A stretch of 64,000 nucleotides of DNA from VRUE01 sp963816785 (GTDB lineage Bacteria > Actinomycetota > Thermoleophilia > Solirubrobacterales > 70-9). This document shows, in pieces, positions 8,506-17,126 of the stretch (positions are counted from its first letter, which is position 1; each line of letters starts with the position of its first letter). The notes beneath the pieces are model-generated. The model had not been told where the DNA came from. It made no database searches and saw only the letters and a list, made by a program, of their open reading frames with translations. The stretch covers positions 558,001-622,000 of the forward strand of contig CAWFLL010000004.1 in NCBI GenBank assembly GCA_963816785.1, written 5' to 3'. The position numbers and the translations under genes were made by a program.

Positions 8506-9468
8506 CTAGTGGCTGGCGGAAACGGCTCCGCCGATGTAGATCGCGGTCAGGGTCGAGAAGATAAATGCCTGGAGGGTGGCGATAAGGCCGACCTCGAGGA
8601 CGAAGAAGAAGAAGGCGAGGGGGAAGGTGAGGGCGCCGAGCGCGGCGACCCCGAGCAGCACCGCCAGCCCACCGCCCATGAAGAGCAGCAGCAGGTGGCC
8701 GGCGAGGATGTTGGCGAAGAGCCGCACCGAGAGCGAGATCAGGCGGGCGAAGTGGGAGATCGCCTCGATCACGAAGATGAAGCCCTTGGCGACAGGGTTC
8801 ATGTCCTCGAGGCCGGGCGGCAACCAGCTCGCCAGGTAGGCGAAGAAGCCCTTGGCGCGGATCCCTTCGACGTGGTAGGCGACCCAGACGACGAGCGTCA
8901 GGACGAGCGGGATCGAGAGGTTGGCGGTGGCGGCGTAGAGGGCCAAGGCCGGGACCTCGATGCCGAAGATGTCGACCGGGTGCTCGGTGTTGATCGGCAG
9001 CGGCAGGAACCCGATCATGTTCGAGAACCAGATGAAGAAGAAGAGGGCGCCGAGGAAGGGAAACCAGCGGGCGGCCGTCTCCGAGTCGAGATTGCCGCCG
9101 GTGATGTTGTTCTTGGTCAGGTCGTAGGCAACCTCGACCGCGGTCTGCACCCGGTTCGGTTTCTGCACCATCCGCCGCGAGATCCAGGTCATCGTGGCGA
9201 CGGTGAGCGCGGAGGCGATCACCAGGTAGAGCACGGCCTTGTTGACGCTGAGGTCGATACCGCCGATTTCGATCGAGATCCACGGTTCGAGCTTGAACTC
9301 GTTTTGGGGTTCGAAGGCCTCGTTCTTGCCGGTGCTGCCGAAGATCAGCAGCAGCAGGATCGCGAGCCCGAAGTAGGTGCCGATGCCGATCAGCACTTTC
9401 GCTTTCGTGGTCAGCCCCCCGGACTTCTCGGCGGGCGCTCCGGCCGCCGCCGCGGTCCCAGCGCTCAT
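8506..9468 (-). CDS. atpB: ATP synthase Fo subunit a
   Basis: Membrane stator subunit forming the two proton half-channels against the c ring. 320 residues, with an N-terminal extension before the conserved core. The essential Arg lies in RLISLSVRLFANILAGHLL and the last helix has VGLIATLQAFIFSTLTAIYI. Five to six membrane helices are visible. Overlaps the atpI stop by 4 bases (ATGA). Confidence 0.96.
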   Translation of the reverse strand: MSAGTAAAAGAPAEKSGGLTTKAKVLIGIGTYFGLAILLLLIFGSTGKNEAFEPQNEFKLEPWISIEIGGIDLSVNKAVLYLVIASALTVATMTWISRRMVQKPNRVQTAVEVAYDLTKNNITGGNLDSETAARWFPFLGALFFFIWFSNMIGFLPLPINTEHPVDIFGIEVPALALYAATANLSIPLVLTLVVWVAYHVEGIRAKGFFAYLASWLPPGLEDMNPVAKGFIFVIEAISHFARLISLSVRLFANILAGHLLLLFMGGGLAVLLGVAALGALTFPLAFFFFVLEVGLIATLQAFIFSTLTAIYIGGAVSASH

Positions 9469-9839
9469 GGTGACGCCTGCCCTTCAGGCTCGAGGAGGTA
9501 GGCGATCCCCTGCGCGGCGAAGGAGACCGTGAAGAGGACGAGCAGCAGAACCGCCGCCGCCAGGCCCGCCTCGCGATCGGCGATGCCGGCGAGCAGCGCC
9601 GCGGTGACCATCAGCCAGACCCGGCCGAGGGTCGTCGCGGCGAGCATGCCCATCGCCTTCTGGCGTTTTCCGTTGGCCAGCGCGGACGCCACCCGGCGGC
9701 CGGCCAGGACCTGGATCCCGCGCTGGGCGAGCCAGGCGGCGGCGCCGACGGCGAACCCGAGCAGGGACCAACCGGCAAGCACGAAAACCGCGAGCGCGGC
9801 TGCCAGGACCATGAGGTCGACATGCTTGGGAGGAGACAT
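9465..9839 (-). CDS. AtpI-like small membrane protein at head of atp operon
   Basis: 124 residues with about four predicted membrane helices (LMVLAAALAVFVLAGWSLLG; AWLMVTAALLAGIADREAG; AAVLLLVLFTVSFAAQGIAY regions). By position it matches AtpI/Rv1303, which assists c-ring assembly in some bacteria; sequence similarity of this group is weak, so the call rests on position and topology. The ATG follows directly after a hairpin plus TTTTA, leaving GGCGGA of the hairpin arm as the only ribosome-site candidate. Confidence 0.75.
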   Translation of the reverse strand: MSPPKHVDLMVLAAALAVFVLAGWSLLGFAVGAAAWLAQRGIQVLAGRRVASALANGKRQKAMGMLAATTLGRVWLMVTAALLAGIADREAGLAAAVLLLVLFTVSFAAQGIAYLLEPEGQASP

Positions 9840-9843
9840 AAAA

Positions 9844-9870
9844 TCCGCCCGGCTCGGGCGAGCGGGCGGA
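9844..9870 (-). terminator. Hairpin plus T-run directly in front of atpI
   Basis: TCCGCCCG and CGGGCGGA form a perfect 8-bp stem around an 11-base loop, and on the minus strand the stem is followed by TTTTATG. This has the form of a Rho-independent terminator (for wecA, 64 bases upstream), or an attenuator, but it abuts the atpI start so its 3' arm also contains the only purine-rich ribosome-site candidate. Confidence 0.55.
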
Positions 9871-9933
9871 CTGGCGACTATATCCGAAAGGGCCCGTTAT
9901 CCGCTTTCTAGAGCCACTTCGTGAGGGTTGCCA

Positions 9934-11208
9934 CTACCGCCCGGGCCCGGGTGTCGGGTCGGGGTCGAGGGCCTCGAACTCGCCCGTCTCGGGATCGATC
10001 GCCGGGAAGCTCCCGGTCTCGAGCTCGCGTTCGACCGCGCGGTTGACGGTCTCGGCCTCCGGGACGGGCCTCCCCGCGTCGCGGCGCAGGCCTACCAGCT
10101 GGCGCAGCCGTGCCTGGCGCAGCTTGAGGATCTCGAGGACCTCGACCAGATAGACGCTGGCCGCGAGCGCGAGCAGGCCGAAGAACACCATGACCGCGCT
10201 CCAGAAGAAGTCGAAGTTCCCGTGGTCGTCGCTGTAGGGGACGAAGCGCAGGGCCAGCGCCAGGGCTGCCATCACCACCGTCCAGCCGTAGAGGTAGGCG
10301 AGCGTGCGCCGCTGCGAGAAGCCGATGTCGGCCATCCGGTGGTGGAAGTGCCAGCGGTCCGCCCGGTAGATCGGGCGCCTGTATTTGAGCCGCTTCGCGA
10401 CCACGAAACCGGTGTCGAGGATCGGCACGGCGAGGATGATCAGCGGCAGGAAGAGGGCGATCACCGCATTCGTCTTCAGTGCTCCCTGGACCGCGACGAC
10501 GCCGAGCAGGTAGCCGAGCAGGTTGGAACCGGTGTCCCCCATGAAGGTCGTCGCCGGGGGAAAGCCGTGGCGGAGGAAGCCGAGCGAGGCCCCGGCGGTC
10601 AGCGCCGCCAGCACGCCGGCCGCGTTGCGGTCCAGCGAAAGCGCGATGGCGGCCAGGGTGACGCCGGAGATCAGGCAGACGCCGGCGGCGAGCCCGTCGA
10701 CGCCGTCGATCAGGTTGATCACGTTGATCACGGCGACGATCCCGACCACGGTGCCGACGTCGCCGAGGTCGATCGCGCCTGCGCCGGGGAGGCCGAGCAG
10801 CTCGACCGATCCCGGGTCGAGGGCGCCCAGGAAGGGGAAGGTGAAGCTTTCGACCGTGACTCCGGCCGAGACGGGGACGATCACCGCCACCGTCTGGCCC
10901 AGCAGCTTCGGCGCCGCGCCGAGCTCGTATACGTCGTCGAGGAAGCCGACCGCGGTGATCAGCACCGCGCCGATCAAGATCGCCCGCGTCTCGGCGTCCC
11001 AGGGCAGCCAGATCAGCCCGGCGGCGAGCACCGCGACGAGGATCGCCAGGCCGCCGAGCTTCGGCGTCGGCGCCTCGTGCAGGGAGCGTTCGTTCGGGAA
11101 GTCGATCGCGCCGACGCGCCTCGCGAGCCGGTCGGTGAAGGGCACCAGCAGCAGTGCCAGGACGCCCGCGAGGAGGAAGGCGATGAACGCTTCGAGGCTA
11201 GCGGGCAT
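9934..11208 (-). CDS. wecA: UDP-GlcNAc:decaprenyl-phosphate GlcNAc-1-phosphate transferase
   Basis: MraY/WecA-family integral membrane enzyme that starts cell-wall linker or surface-polysaccharide synthesis on a polyprenyl phosphate carrier. 424 residues, about 11 membrane helices. Signature motifs: NERSLHEAPTPKLGG, the Asp pair GFLDDVYELG, NVINLIDGVDGLAAG, FMGDTGSNLLG and the HHRM loop (RADRWHFHHRM). In Mycobacterium the orthologue (Rv1302) sits at the same place, upstream of atpI. The start overlaps the asnB stop. The hydrophilic C-terminus (about 80 residues) after the last helix is longer than usual. Confidence 0.92.
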   Translation of the reverse strand: MPASLEAFIAFLLAGVLALLLVPFTDRLARRVGAIDFPNERSLHEAPTPKLGGLAILVAVLAAGLIWLPWDAETRAILIGAVLITAVGFLDDVYELGAAPKLLGQTVAVIVPVSAGVTVESFTFPFLGALDPGSVELLGLPGAGAIDLGDVGTVVGIVAVINVINLIDGVDGLAAGVCLISGVTLAAIALSLDRNAAGVLAALTAGASLGFLRHGFPPATTFMGDTGSNLLGYLLGVVAVQGALKTNAVIALFLPLIILAVPILDTGFVVAKRLKYRRPIYRADRWHFHHRMADIGFSQRRTLAYLYGWTVVMAALALALRFVPYSDDHGNFDFFWSAVMVFFGLLALAASVYLVEVLEILKLRQARLRQLVGLRRDAGRPVPEAETVNRAVERELETGSFPAIDPETGEFEALDPDPTPGPGR

Positions 11209-13060
11209 AGCGATCGAACCAGAGTGTGAACGACATCAGGCCCCAGAGCTGTCGGCTGAGGTCCTCCTCGCCGGAGCAGTGCCGGTCGAGCATCGGGGTG
11301 ACGATGGCGGGATCGAGGCAGCCCTGCCGGGCCAGGGTCGCCGGCGAGAGCGTCTCGCGGGCGAACGGCTCGAGGGGGCCGCGAAGCCATGCCGCGAGGG
11401 GGATCGAGAACCCCTGCTTGGGGCCGCGGATGATCTCCTTCGGCAGCAGGGGCGCCAGCGCGCGCCGCAGCAGCCGCTTCTTGGCGAAGCCGCGGACCTT
11501 GAGCGGGGTGGCGAGGCCGAGCGCGAACTCGGCGACCCGCTGATCGAGGAACGGGACGCGCAGCTCGAGCGAGTGAGCCATGCTCGAGCGGTCGGTCTTG
11601 ACCAGCAGGTCGTCGACCAGGTAGATGCCGAGGTCGAGGTCCTGGAGGCGCGCCAGCGGCTCGGCGCCGTCGGTTTCGACGTAGCGGTCGCGGAGGAGGT
11701 CGACCGGGTCCCAGGCACCTCCCCGCTCACCCAGCAGCGATGCCCGCATCGGCGCCGGGAAGATCTCCTTCCAGGCGTGGTGGCGCTCCAGCGCGGGCAG
11801 GCGGGCGCCGCGCACAAAGCGCTTCGCCTTGTACTCGAGGCTGACCTTGGAATCGGAGCTCGGCAGCGCCTCGATCAGCGGCCCCGCCAGCGCCGTGAGC
11901 GGGGCCACCCGCGGCGCCAGCAGGTCGGCGACGTAGGTGTAGTAGCCGCCGAACAGCTCGTCGCCGCCCTCGCCGGAGAGGGCGACCTTGACCTCACCCG
12001 CCGCCAGCTTCGAGACCAGGTACGTCGGTACCGCGGAGGAGTCGCCGAACGGCTCGTCGAACGCCTCGACGAGGTTCGGAAGCAGTTCGGCCGCGTCCGG
12101 GCGCAGGACCAGCTCGTGGTGGTCGGTGCGGTAGCGCTCGGCGATCAGGCGGGCCCGCTCCAGCTCGTCGAAGCTCGACTCCTCGAACCCGATCGAGAAG
12201 GTCCTGACCGGCTCGGCCGACTCTGCCGCGGCGAGTGCGGTGACCCCGGCCGAGTCGACCCCGCCGGAGAGCAGCACGCCGACCGGGACGTCGGCGACAA
12301 GGTGAGCGCGGACCGAGTCGCGCAGGGTCTCGCGCAGCTCCGCGGCCAGCGGTCCCGCCGGGCCGCTCCGGACCCGGTCGGCCGGGGCGGGGCGCGGTCG
12401 CGCGTAGCGCCGCTCGGCGATCTCACCGTCCCGCCAGGCCAGCGTGCACCCAGCCGGGAGCTTGCGAGCCTCGGCGAAGATCGTCAGCGGCGCCGGCACC
12501 GAGTTGAAGGCGAGGAAGGCGGCGACGGCGCGGGGATCGATCTCGCGCGAGAAGTCCGGCTGCTCGAGCATCGACTTCAGCTCCGACGCAAAGGAGAGCG
12601 AGCCGGCGGCGAAACGGTAGAAGAGTGGCTTGATGCCGAACCGGTCGCGGGCCAGTAGCAGGCGGGCGGCGCGCGAGTCCCAGACCGCGATCGCGAACAT
12701 CCCGCGCAGGCGCTCGACGAAGTCGTCTCCGTGCTCCTCGTACATGTGGACCAGGACCTCGGTGTCGGAGGCGGTCGCGAAGCGGTGGCCGCTGCGCTCC
12801 AGATCTCGCCGCAGCTCGCGGTAGTTGTAGATCTCGCCGTTCTGGACGACGACGACGCTGCCGTCCTCGTTGGCGATCGGCTGGCTGCCGCCCTCGAGGT
12901 CGATGATCGAGAGGCGGCGGGCGGCCAGCGCGACCGGGCCGTCGTGATGGAGGCCGTCGCTGTCGGGGCCGCGGTGGGCGAGGCGGCCGCTCATCCTCCT
13001 CACAACGTCCAGGTCCGGGCGCTCTCCGCCCCCGCTGACAACGCCGCAGATGCCGCACAT
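11198..13060 (-). CDS. asnB: Glutamine-hydrolysing asparagine synthase-type amidotransferase
   Basis: 620 residues starting MCGICGVVSGG, so the catalytic N-terminal Cys2 of the class II glutaminase is present. Other motifs: NGEIYNYRELR, the synthetase PP-loop LLSGGVDSAGVTALA, and EGGDELFGGY. Family members make asparagine or amidate sugars/peptidoglycan. The neighbours (wecA, sugar transferase, DUF354 protein) favour a role in surface-glycan modification, but this is inference. The ATG at 13060 is fixed by the need for Cys at position 2. Confidence 0.9.
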   Translation of the reverse strand: MCGICGVVSGGGERPDLDVVRRMSGRLAHRGPDSDGLHHDGPVALAARRLSIIDLEGGSQPIANEDGSVVVVQNGEIYNYRELRRDLERSGHRFATASDTEVLVHMYEEHGDDFVERLRGMFAIAVWDSRAARLLLARDRFGIKPLFYRFAAGSLSFASELKSMLEQPDFSREIDPRAVAAFLAFNSVPAPLTIFAEARKLPAGCTLAWRDGEIAERRYARPRPAPADRVRSGPAGPLAAELRETLRDSVRAHLVADVPVGVLLSGGVDSAGVTALAAAESAEPVRTFSIGFEESSFDELERARLIAERYRTDHHELVLRPDAAELLPNLVEAFDEPFGDSSAVPTYLVSKLAAGEVKVALSGEGGDELFGGYYTYVADLLAPRVAPLTALAGPLIEALPSSDSKVSLEYKAKRFVRGARLPALERHHAWKEIFPAPMRASLLGERGGAWDPVDLLRDRYVETDGAEPLARLQDLDLGIYLVDDLLVKTDRSSMAHSLELRVPFLDQRVAEFALGLATPLKVRGFAKKRLLRRALAPLLPKEIIRGPKQGFSIPLAAWLRGPLEPFARETLSPATLARQGCLDPAIVTPMLDRHCSGEEDLSRQLWGLMSFTLWFDRYAR

Positions 13061-13133
13061 GCAGCGGCAGTCTGTCAGTCGCACCCGCGGTCGAGCTGCA
13101 ACCGCTATGCGGCCGTAACCTCGACCACCGAGA

Positions 13134-13718
13134 TCAGGCCGGGGCGGCGGGGCCGCGTCCGGCGACCTTGGCGACGGTCGCGAAGAGGACGCTGAAGTAG
13201 AGGCCGACCGAGCGGTCGGCGATGTACTCCATGTCATGGGCGAGCTTGTTCGCCCATGACTCCTCGCGGGTGACGCGGGTCTGGGCGAAGCCCGTCACCC
13301 CCGGCCTGACGACGAGGCGCTGCCAGTACTGGGGGATCTCCTCGCAGAGCTCGGTGAAGAACGCGGGGCGGATCGGCCGAGGTCCGACGACGGCCATGTC
13401 CCCGCGCAGAACGTTCCAGAGCTGGGGCACCTCGTCGAGGTGGATCGTTCGCAGCGCCCGGCCGATCCTGGTCACCTCCTCTTCGGTGCGGCGCGAGAGC
13501 TCCTCGCCCAGGTACGGCCCCAGCCGCGATTCGGCGTCCGGGGCGAGGGTGCGGAACTTGTACATCCAGAACAGCTGGCCGGCGCGACCGACCCGCGCCC
13601 CCCGGTAGAGGACCGGCCGGCCCGATGAGAGGGCAATCGCCACCGCGGTCAGCGCCAGCAGCGGCGCCAGGACGAGCAGGACGCCGGCTGAGATGAGGAC
13701 GTCGAGCGCCCGCAGCAC
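13134..13718 (-). CDS. Bacterial sugar transferase (polyprenyl-phosphate glycosyl-1-phosphate transferase)
   Basis: Member of the WcaJ/PglC-type family that moves a sugar-1-phosphate onto a polyprenyl phosphate. 194 residues: one N-terminal membrane segment (LDVLISAGVLLVLAPLLALT), RGARVGRAGQLFWMYKFRT, LRTIHLDEVPQLWNVLRG, and VGPRPIRPAFF followed by the GVTGFAQ region. Start is uncertain: the GTG at 13718 fits the family N-terminus but has no clear ribosome site, and the frame stays open upstream into the DUF354 gene. Two initiating transferases (this and WecA) within 4 kb suggest two lipid-linked glycans. Confidence 0.88.
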   Translation of the reverse strand: MLRALDVLISAGVLLVLAPLLALTAVAIALSSGRPVLYRGARVGRAGQLFWMYKFRTLAPDAESRLGPYLGEELSRRTEEEVTRIGRALRTIHLDEVPQLWNVLRGDMAVVGPRPIRPAFFTELCEEIPQYWQRLVVRPGVTGFAQTRVTREESWANKLAHDMEYIADRSVGLYFSVLFATVAKVAGRGPAAPA

Positions 13719-13798
13719 CGGGTCGATCGGGCGCGACTCGCCGTCCCCGGCCAGCGCGACGAAGTGCCGGAGCCGGGCCCGGGTCTCCTCGGACTCGG

Positions 13799-14845
13799 CT
13801 AGGAGGTCAGGGCGTGGTGTCGTTCTCCGTGCGATGGCGAGTCTCCGACAGTGCCGAGGATCCTCTCGACGAGGAAGGCGGGGTCCCTCCTCGTGGGAGT
13901 CGCTCCTGCGGAGCGCTTTTCGAGCTGCAGCGCGCGGGGATCGGTGAGCGGCCTCATCCGGCCGGAGCGGATCAGCTCTTCGTCGACCCCGCCGAGGCGG
14001 CCCCCGTAGGTGGTGTAGACAGGAGTGCCGAGGGCCGCGGCCTCGCGGTTCATCGTCCCCCCAGCCGAGACGACCAGGTCGGCCTGGGCGATCAGGCTCT
14101 GGGCCTCGACCGCGCCGGGGGGCACGATCAGCGACGGCAGCTCCATCGTCTCGATGAACTCTCGCTGGGTCTGGGTACGAGGCAGGACGATCGCGTGGAC
14201 CTCGTCGTCCTGGCCGAGCCGGGTGAGGACTTTGGGGAAGAGCGGGTTGGACTTGCGGTGATAGAGCGAGACGTCGGGGGGAGGACGCACCACGACGACG
14301 ACCCGCGATGTGTCGACCGAGAGCCGCTCCAGCGCGCCGGGGTCGGGCTCGAAGTCGAAGAGGTAGTACTCCTCCTTGATCCCCGGATAGGGGAAGAGCT
14401 TCTCGGGGCCGACCCCGAAGCGCCGCAGCCGCTCGGGCGGAACCGACTCCGGGAACATCACCCGCCGCGCGAGCCGGCAGCCGATGTGGTGTTGGGTGAC
14501 CGCGTACTCATAGTCGTGCATGTTCGCCTCGGGTATGCCGAGGGCCCGCGATGCGATCGCGAGGTCGTTCGATCCATGGGCGAGCGCCAGGTCGAAGGAG
14601 CGGCCGCGCCCGAACCCGATCATCCCCGCGGTCCGCGCCCCCAGCCGGTAGGCCTTGCGCAGCCGCGAGGCGCCCCCGTGGCGGCCGATCGGCGTGTGGG
14701 GCATGCCGTGCAGGTCGAGCAGGGCCTGGGTCTGGGCATAGTCGCGCGAGGTGATCTCGACCGAGTGGCCCTGCTCGCGCAGCCGGGCGATGATCGGTCG
14801 GAGCACCAGCACATGGGCCGGCGCGCTCATGTCGACCCAGTTCAT
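13799..14845 (-). CDS. DUF354 family protein, GT-B-like (surface glycan locus)
   Basis: 348 residues. The opening WVDMSAPAHVLVLRPII and VVSAGGTMNREAAALGTPVYT near residue 280 are typical of DUF354, a family related in fold to UDP-GlcNAc 2-epimerases and GT-B glycosyltransferases. Function of the family is not established; the location between a sugar transferase and glyA supports a glycan role. The ATG has GGAG four bases upstream. A short CGCTCC-TGC-GGAGCG hairpin lies in its 3' end (13900-13915). Confidence 0.8.
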   Translation of the reverse strand: MNWVDMSAPAHVLVLRPIIARLREQGHSVEITSRDYAQTQALLDLHGMPHTPIGRHGGASRLRKAYRLGARTAGMIGFGRGRSFDLALAHGSNDLAIASRALGIPEANMHDYEYAVTQHHIGCRLARRVMFPESVPPERLRRFGVGPEKLFPYPGIKEEYYLFDFEPDPGALERLSVDTSRVVVVVRPPPDVSLYHRKSNPLFPKVLTRLGQDDEVHAIVLPRTQTQREFIETMELPSLIVPPGAVEAQSLIAQADLVVSAGGTMNREAAALGTPVYTTYGGRLGGVDEELIRSGRMRPLTDPRALQLEKRSAGATPTRRDPAFLVERILGTVGDSPSHGERHHALTS

Positions 14846-14914
14846 ACGCTCCGAGGATCAGTATCCGCCGCCTCCTCCGCTTCGCGTCCGGGGGCGGCGG
14901 CAATCGCCATATCG

Positions 14915-14952
14915 GCGCCGCTCGCGAGGAATCAGACTGTGACGCTCGCTAA
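14915..14952. repeat. GAATCAGA-type repeat at the 3' end of glyA
   Basis: Contains CTCGCGAGGAATCAGACTG followed by GACGCTCGCT, shared with the repeats at 25491, 51050 and 52462. It overlaps the last codons of glyA, so the terminal residues of GlyA (ASVTV) come from the repeat. Confidence 0.55.
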
Positions 14953-16212
14953 ATGGGAGTACAGGGGGTAGCGGTCCATCAGCGCCTGGGTGCGCTCGGA
15001 GAGTGACGCCTTTTCGCTGTCGAATTCGGGGCCCAGGGCCGCGGCGATCACGGCTGCGATCTCGCGCATGTCGTCCTCGACCATGCCGCGGGTGGTCAGG
15101 GCGGGGGTGCCGATCCGCAGGCCGGAGGGGTTCATCGGCGGACGCTCGTCGAACGGGATCGCGTTGCGGTTGACCGTGATGCCGACCTCCTCGAGGCGGG
15201 CCTCCGCGGTCTTGCCGTCGAGGCCGGAGGGGGTCAGGTCGACGAGGATCAGGTGGACGTCGGTGCCGCCGGTCAGGACCGGCACTCCGGCCTCCTCCAA
15301 CCCGGCAGCGAGCGCCCGCGCGTTGGCGATCGTCTGCCGCTGGCGGGCGCGGAACTGCTCGCCGGCGGCGATCCGAAGGGCCACGGCCTTGGCGGCGATC
15401 GTGTGCATCAGCGGCCCGCCCTGCTGGCCGGGGAAGATCGCCTTGTCGACCGCCGTCGCGAGCTCCTCGCGGCTGAGGATCATGCCGCTGCGCGGCCCGC
15501 AGAGGGTCTTGTGGATCGTGGTCGTGACGACATCGGCGTGGGGCACCGGGTTGGGGTGCTCGTCGGCGGCGACGAGGCCGGCGAAGTGGGCCATGTCGAC
15601 CATCAGCCTCGCTCCGATCGAGTCGGCGATCTCGCGGAAGGCGGCGAAGTCGAGGTGCCTCGGGTAGGCCGACCAGCCGGCGACGATCAGCTTCGGCCGG
15701 TGCTCCTCCGCGAGCCGCTCGACCTCGGCCATGTCGACGCGGAGGTCGTCGCGGCTGACGTGGTAGGCGACGACCTCATAGAGCTTTCCGGAGACGTTCA
15801 GTTTCATCCCGTGGGTGAGGTGGCCGCCGTGATCGAGTGCCATCCCCATGATCGTGTCGCCGGGCTCGATCAGCGCCATGTAGGCGGCGTTGTTGGCCTG
15901 GGCGCCGGCGTGGGCCTGGACATTGGCGTGCTCGGCCCCGAACAGGTCCTTGGCGCGATCGATCGCCAGCTGCTCGGCGACGTCGACCTCCTCGCAACCG
16001 CCGTAATAGCGCCGCCCGGGATAGCCCTCGGCGTACTTGTTGGTGAGAACCGAGCCGACCGCCTCCAGCACCGCCTGCGGGACGAAGTTCTCGGAGGCGA
16101 TCATCTCCAGCGTCTCCTGCTGGCGGCGCAGCTCCCCCTCGAGCACAGCGGCGATCTCCGGGTCGACCTCGGAGAGGGCGGCGCTCTGGATGTTGTCGGG
16201 AAGGTCTGCCAT
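14932..16212 (-). CDS. glyA: Serine hydroxymethyltransferase
   Basis: PLP enzyme interconverting serine and glycine with transfer of a one-carbon unit to tetrahydrofolate. 426 residues. Motifs: IASENFVPQAVLEAVGS, NKYAEGYPGRRYYGGCE, and the PLP lysine in VVTTTIHKTLCGPRSG. The ATG at 16212 is preferred over a TTG six bases upstream. The extreme C-terminus is altered by a repeat element. Lies in the sua5-glyA-wecA order seen in other actinobacteria. Confidence 0.97.
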   Translation of the reverse strand: MADLPDNIQSAALSEVDPEIAAVLEGELRRQQETLEMIASENFVPQAVLEAVGSVLTNKYAEGYPGRRYYGGCEEVDVAEQLAIDRAKDLFGAEHANVQAHAGAQANNAAYMALIEPGDTIMGMALDHGGHLTHGMKLNVSGKLYEVVAYHVSRDDLRVDMAEVERLAEEHRPKLIVAGWSAYPRHLDFAAFREIADSIGARLMVDMAHFAGLVAADEHPNPVPHADVVTTTIHKTLCGPRSGMILSREELATAVDKAIFPGQQGGPLMHTIAAKAVALRIAAGEQFRARQRQTIANARALAAGLEEAGVPVLTGGTDVHLILVDLTPSGLDGKTAEARLEEVGITVNRNAIPFDERPPMNPSGLRIGTPALTTRGMVEDDMREIAAVIAAALGPEFDSEKASLSERTQALMDRYPLYSHLASVTV

Positions 16213-16246
16213 GGGCAAATCTCGCGCTTCGCGCGCTGGAGCGACC
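16213..16246. repeat. CAAATCTCGCGCTTCGCGCG repeat abutting the glyA start
   Basis: GGCAAATCTCGCGCTTCGCG lies immediately upstream of the glyA ATG. The same kind of sequence (C(C)AAWTYTCGYGCTTCGCTCGC) lies directly upstream of the start codons at 25483, 41638 and 51045. Confidence 0.5.
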
Positions 16247-16331
16247 TTACCAACGGGTAGGGATAGCCTTGAGCCGTGAGCCGCTCGATGCCGACGTGTT
16301 GGAGGCGCTCGGCTCCGGGTAGCCTGCCGGC

Positions 16332-17126
16332 GTGATCCCCCGCGTCAGCTCCCTCATCCCCATGGTCGCCGTCGCGCTCACCGCCCTCGCCGGCGGTGCC
16401 GCGAGTGCGGCCAGGGCTCCGGACAATCCCTGCCAGGGGCCGGGATCAGAGCGGCTGCTGTGCCCGGACCTGCGGGTCGGCCCCGCGGCGGACCTCTATC
16501 TGGAATCCGGGGCGGGTGGCTACGGGTCCGGCGGCGGAGTCCTTCTGCATGCCGGCAACGACATCCGGTCACGGGGCCGCGGCCCGATGGAGCTCCGCGG
16601 GCGCCGCTTCAAGCGCAACTGGATGCGGGCGAACCAGGCGATCTACAGGGTCGGCGGCGGCGTCCAGGTCTTTCGGACCGAGGCGAAGCTCCACTTCTAC
16701 TCGGTCGGCTACGAGTACGGGGGCTCCTACTGGAAGGTGCACGACCCGCTCAGCATGGAGATCTGGTCCCTCGACGGAAACCGGCGGCCGCTGCGGCGGG
16801 TCCGCAAGGGGCCGAAGGTCTTCTACTGCTTCCGCGACCTCGAGCGGACCCGGCCGATGAGGCGCTCGCCGAGCCATCGGGTCTACCCGGCGTGCAACCA
16901 GGACCCGAGCCGGAAGCGGGTGAGGCTGGGCACCTCGGTCGGCTGGTCGGACATCTATCCCTCGACCTATGACCGCCAGTGGGTCAACGTCAGCGGCCTG
17001 CGCGGCTGCTTCGCCTTCGTCATGCGCGTCGACCCGGAAAACCTCCTCTTCGAGGAACACGAGGGCAACAACCGCTCGGTCCGGATCATCCGCCTTCCCT
17101 ACCGGGACGGCCCCCAGGGCTGCTGA
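16332..17126 (+). CDS. Secreted lysyl oxidase-like protein, probably lacking the copper site
   Basis: 264 residues with a signal peptide (MVAVALTALAGGAASA) and GTG start. The C-terminal half follows the lysyl oxidase fold: GWSDIYPSTYDRQWVNVSG (family GC.DxYxxxxDCQWIDIT), then DPENLLFEEHEGNNRSVRI (family DPxxxxxExxxxNN). The lysine and tyrosine that form the quinone cofactor appear conserved (Lys162 in GPKVFYCF, Tyr209 in SDIYPS). The copper triad HxHxH, however, is reduced to one histidine (His121 in KLHFYSVGY). It may be a binding protein rather than an amine oxidase. It is the only plus-strand gene within the long minus-strand run and overlaps sua5 tail-to-tail by 41 bases. Confidence 0.72.
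   Translation: MIPRVSSLIPMVAVALTALAGGAASAARAPDNPCQGPGSERLLCPDLRVGPAADLYLESGAGGYGSGGGVLLHAGNDIRSRGRGPMELRGRRFKRNWMRANQAIYRVGGGVQVFRTEAKLHFYSVGYEYGGSYWKVHDPLSMEIWSLDGNRRPLRRVRKGPKVFYCFRDLERTRPMRRSPSHRVYPACNQDPSRKRVRLGTSVGWSDIYPSTYDRQWVNVSGLRGCFAFVMRVDPENLLFEEHEGNNRSVRIIRLPYRDGPQGC

Noticed and set aside
7619..9283. Upstream part of a very long minus-strand frame continuing from atpH
   Set aside because: Arg/Gly/Pro-rich out-of-frame reading of atpF, atpE and atpB; true atpH begins at 7618.
13890..13920. Possible palindromic insert in the DUF354 gene
   Set aside because: There is a 6-bp hairpin (CGCTCC-TGC-GGAGCG), but the protein segment QLEKRSAGATPTRRDP is of ordinary length for the place, so insertion is not supported.
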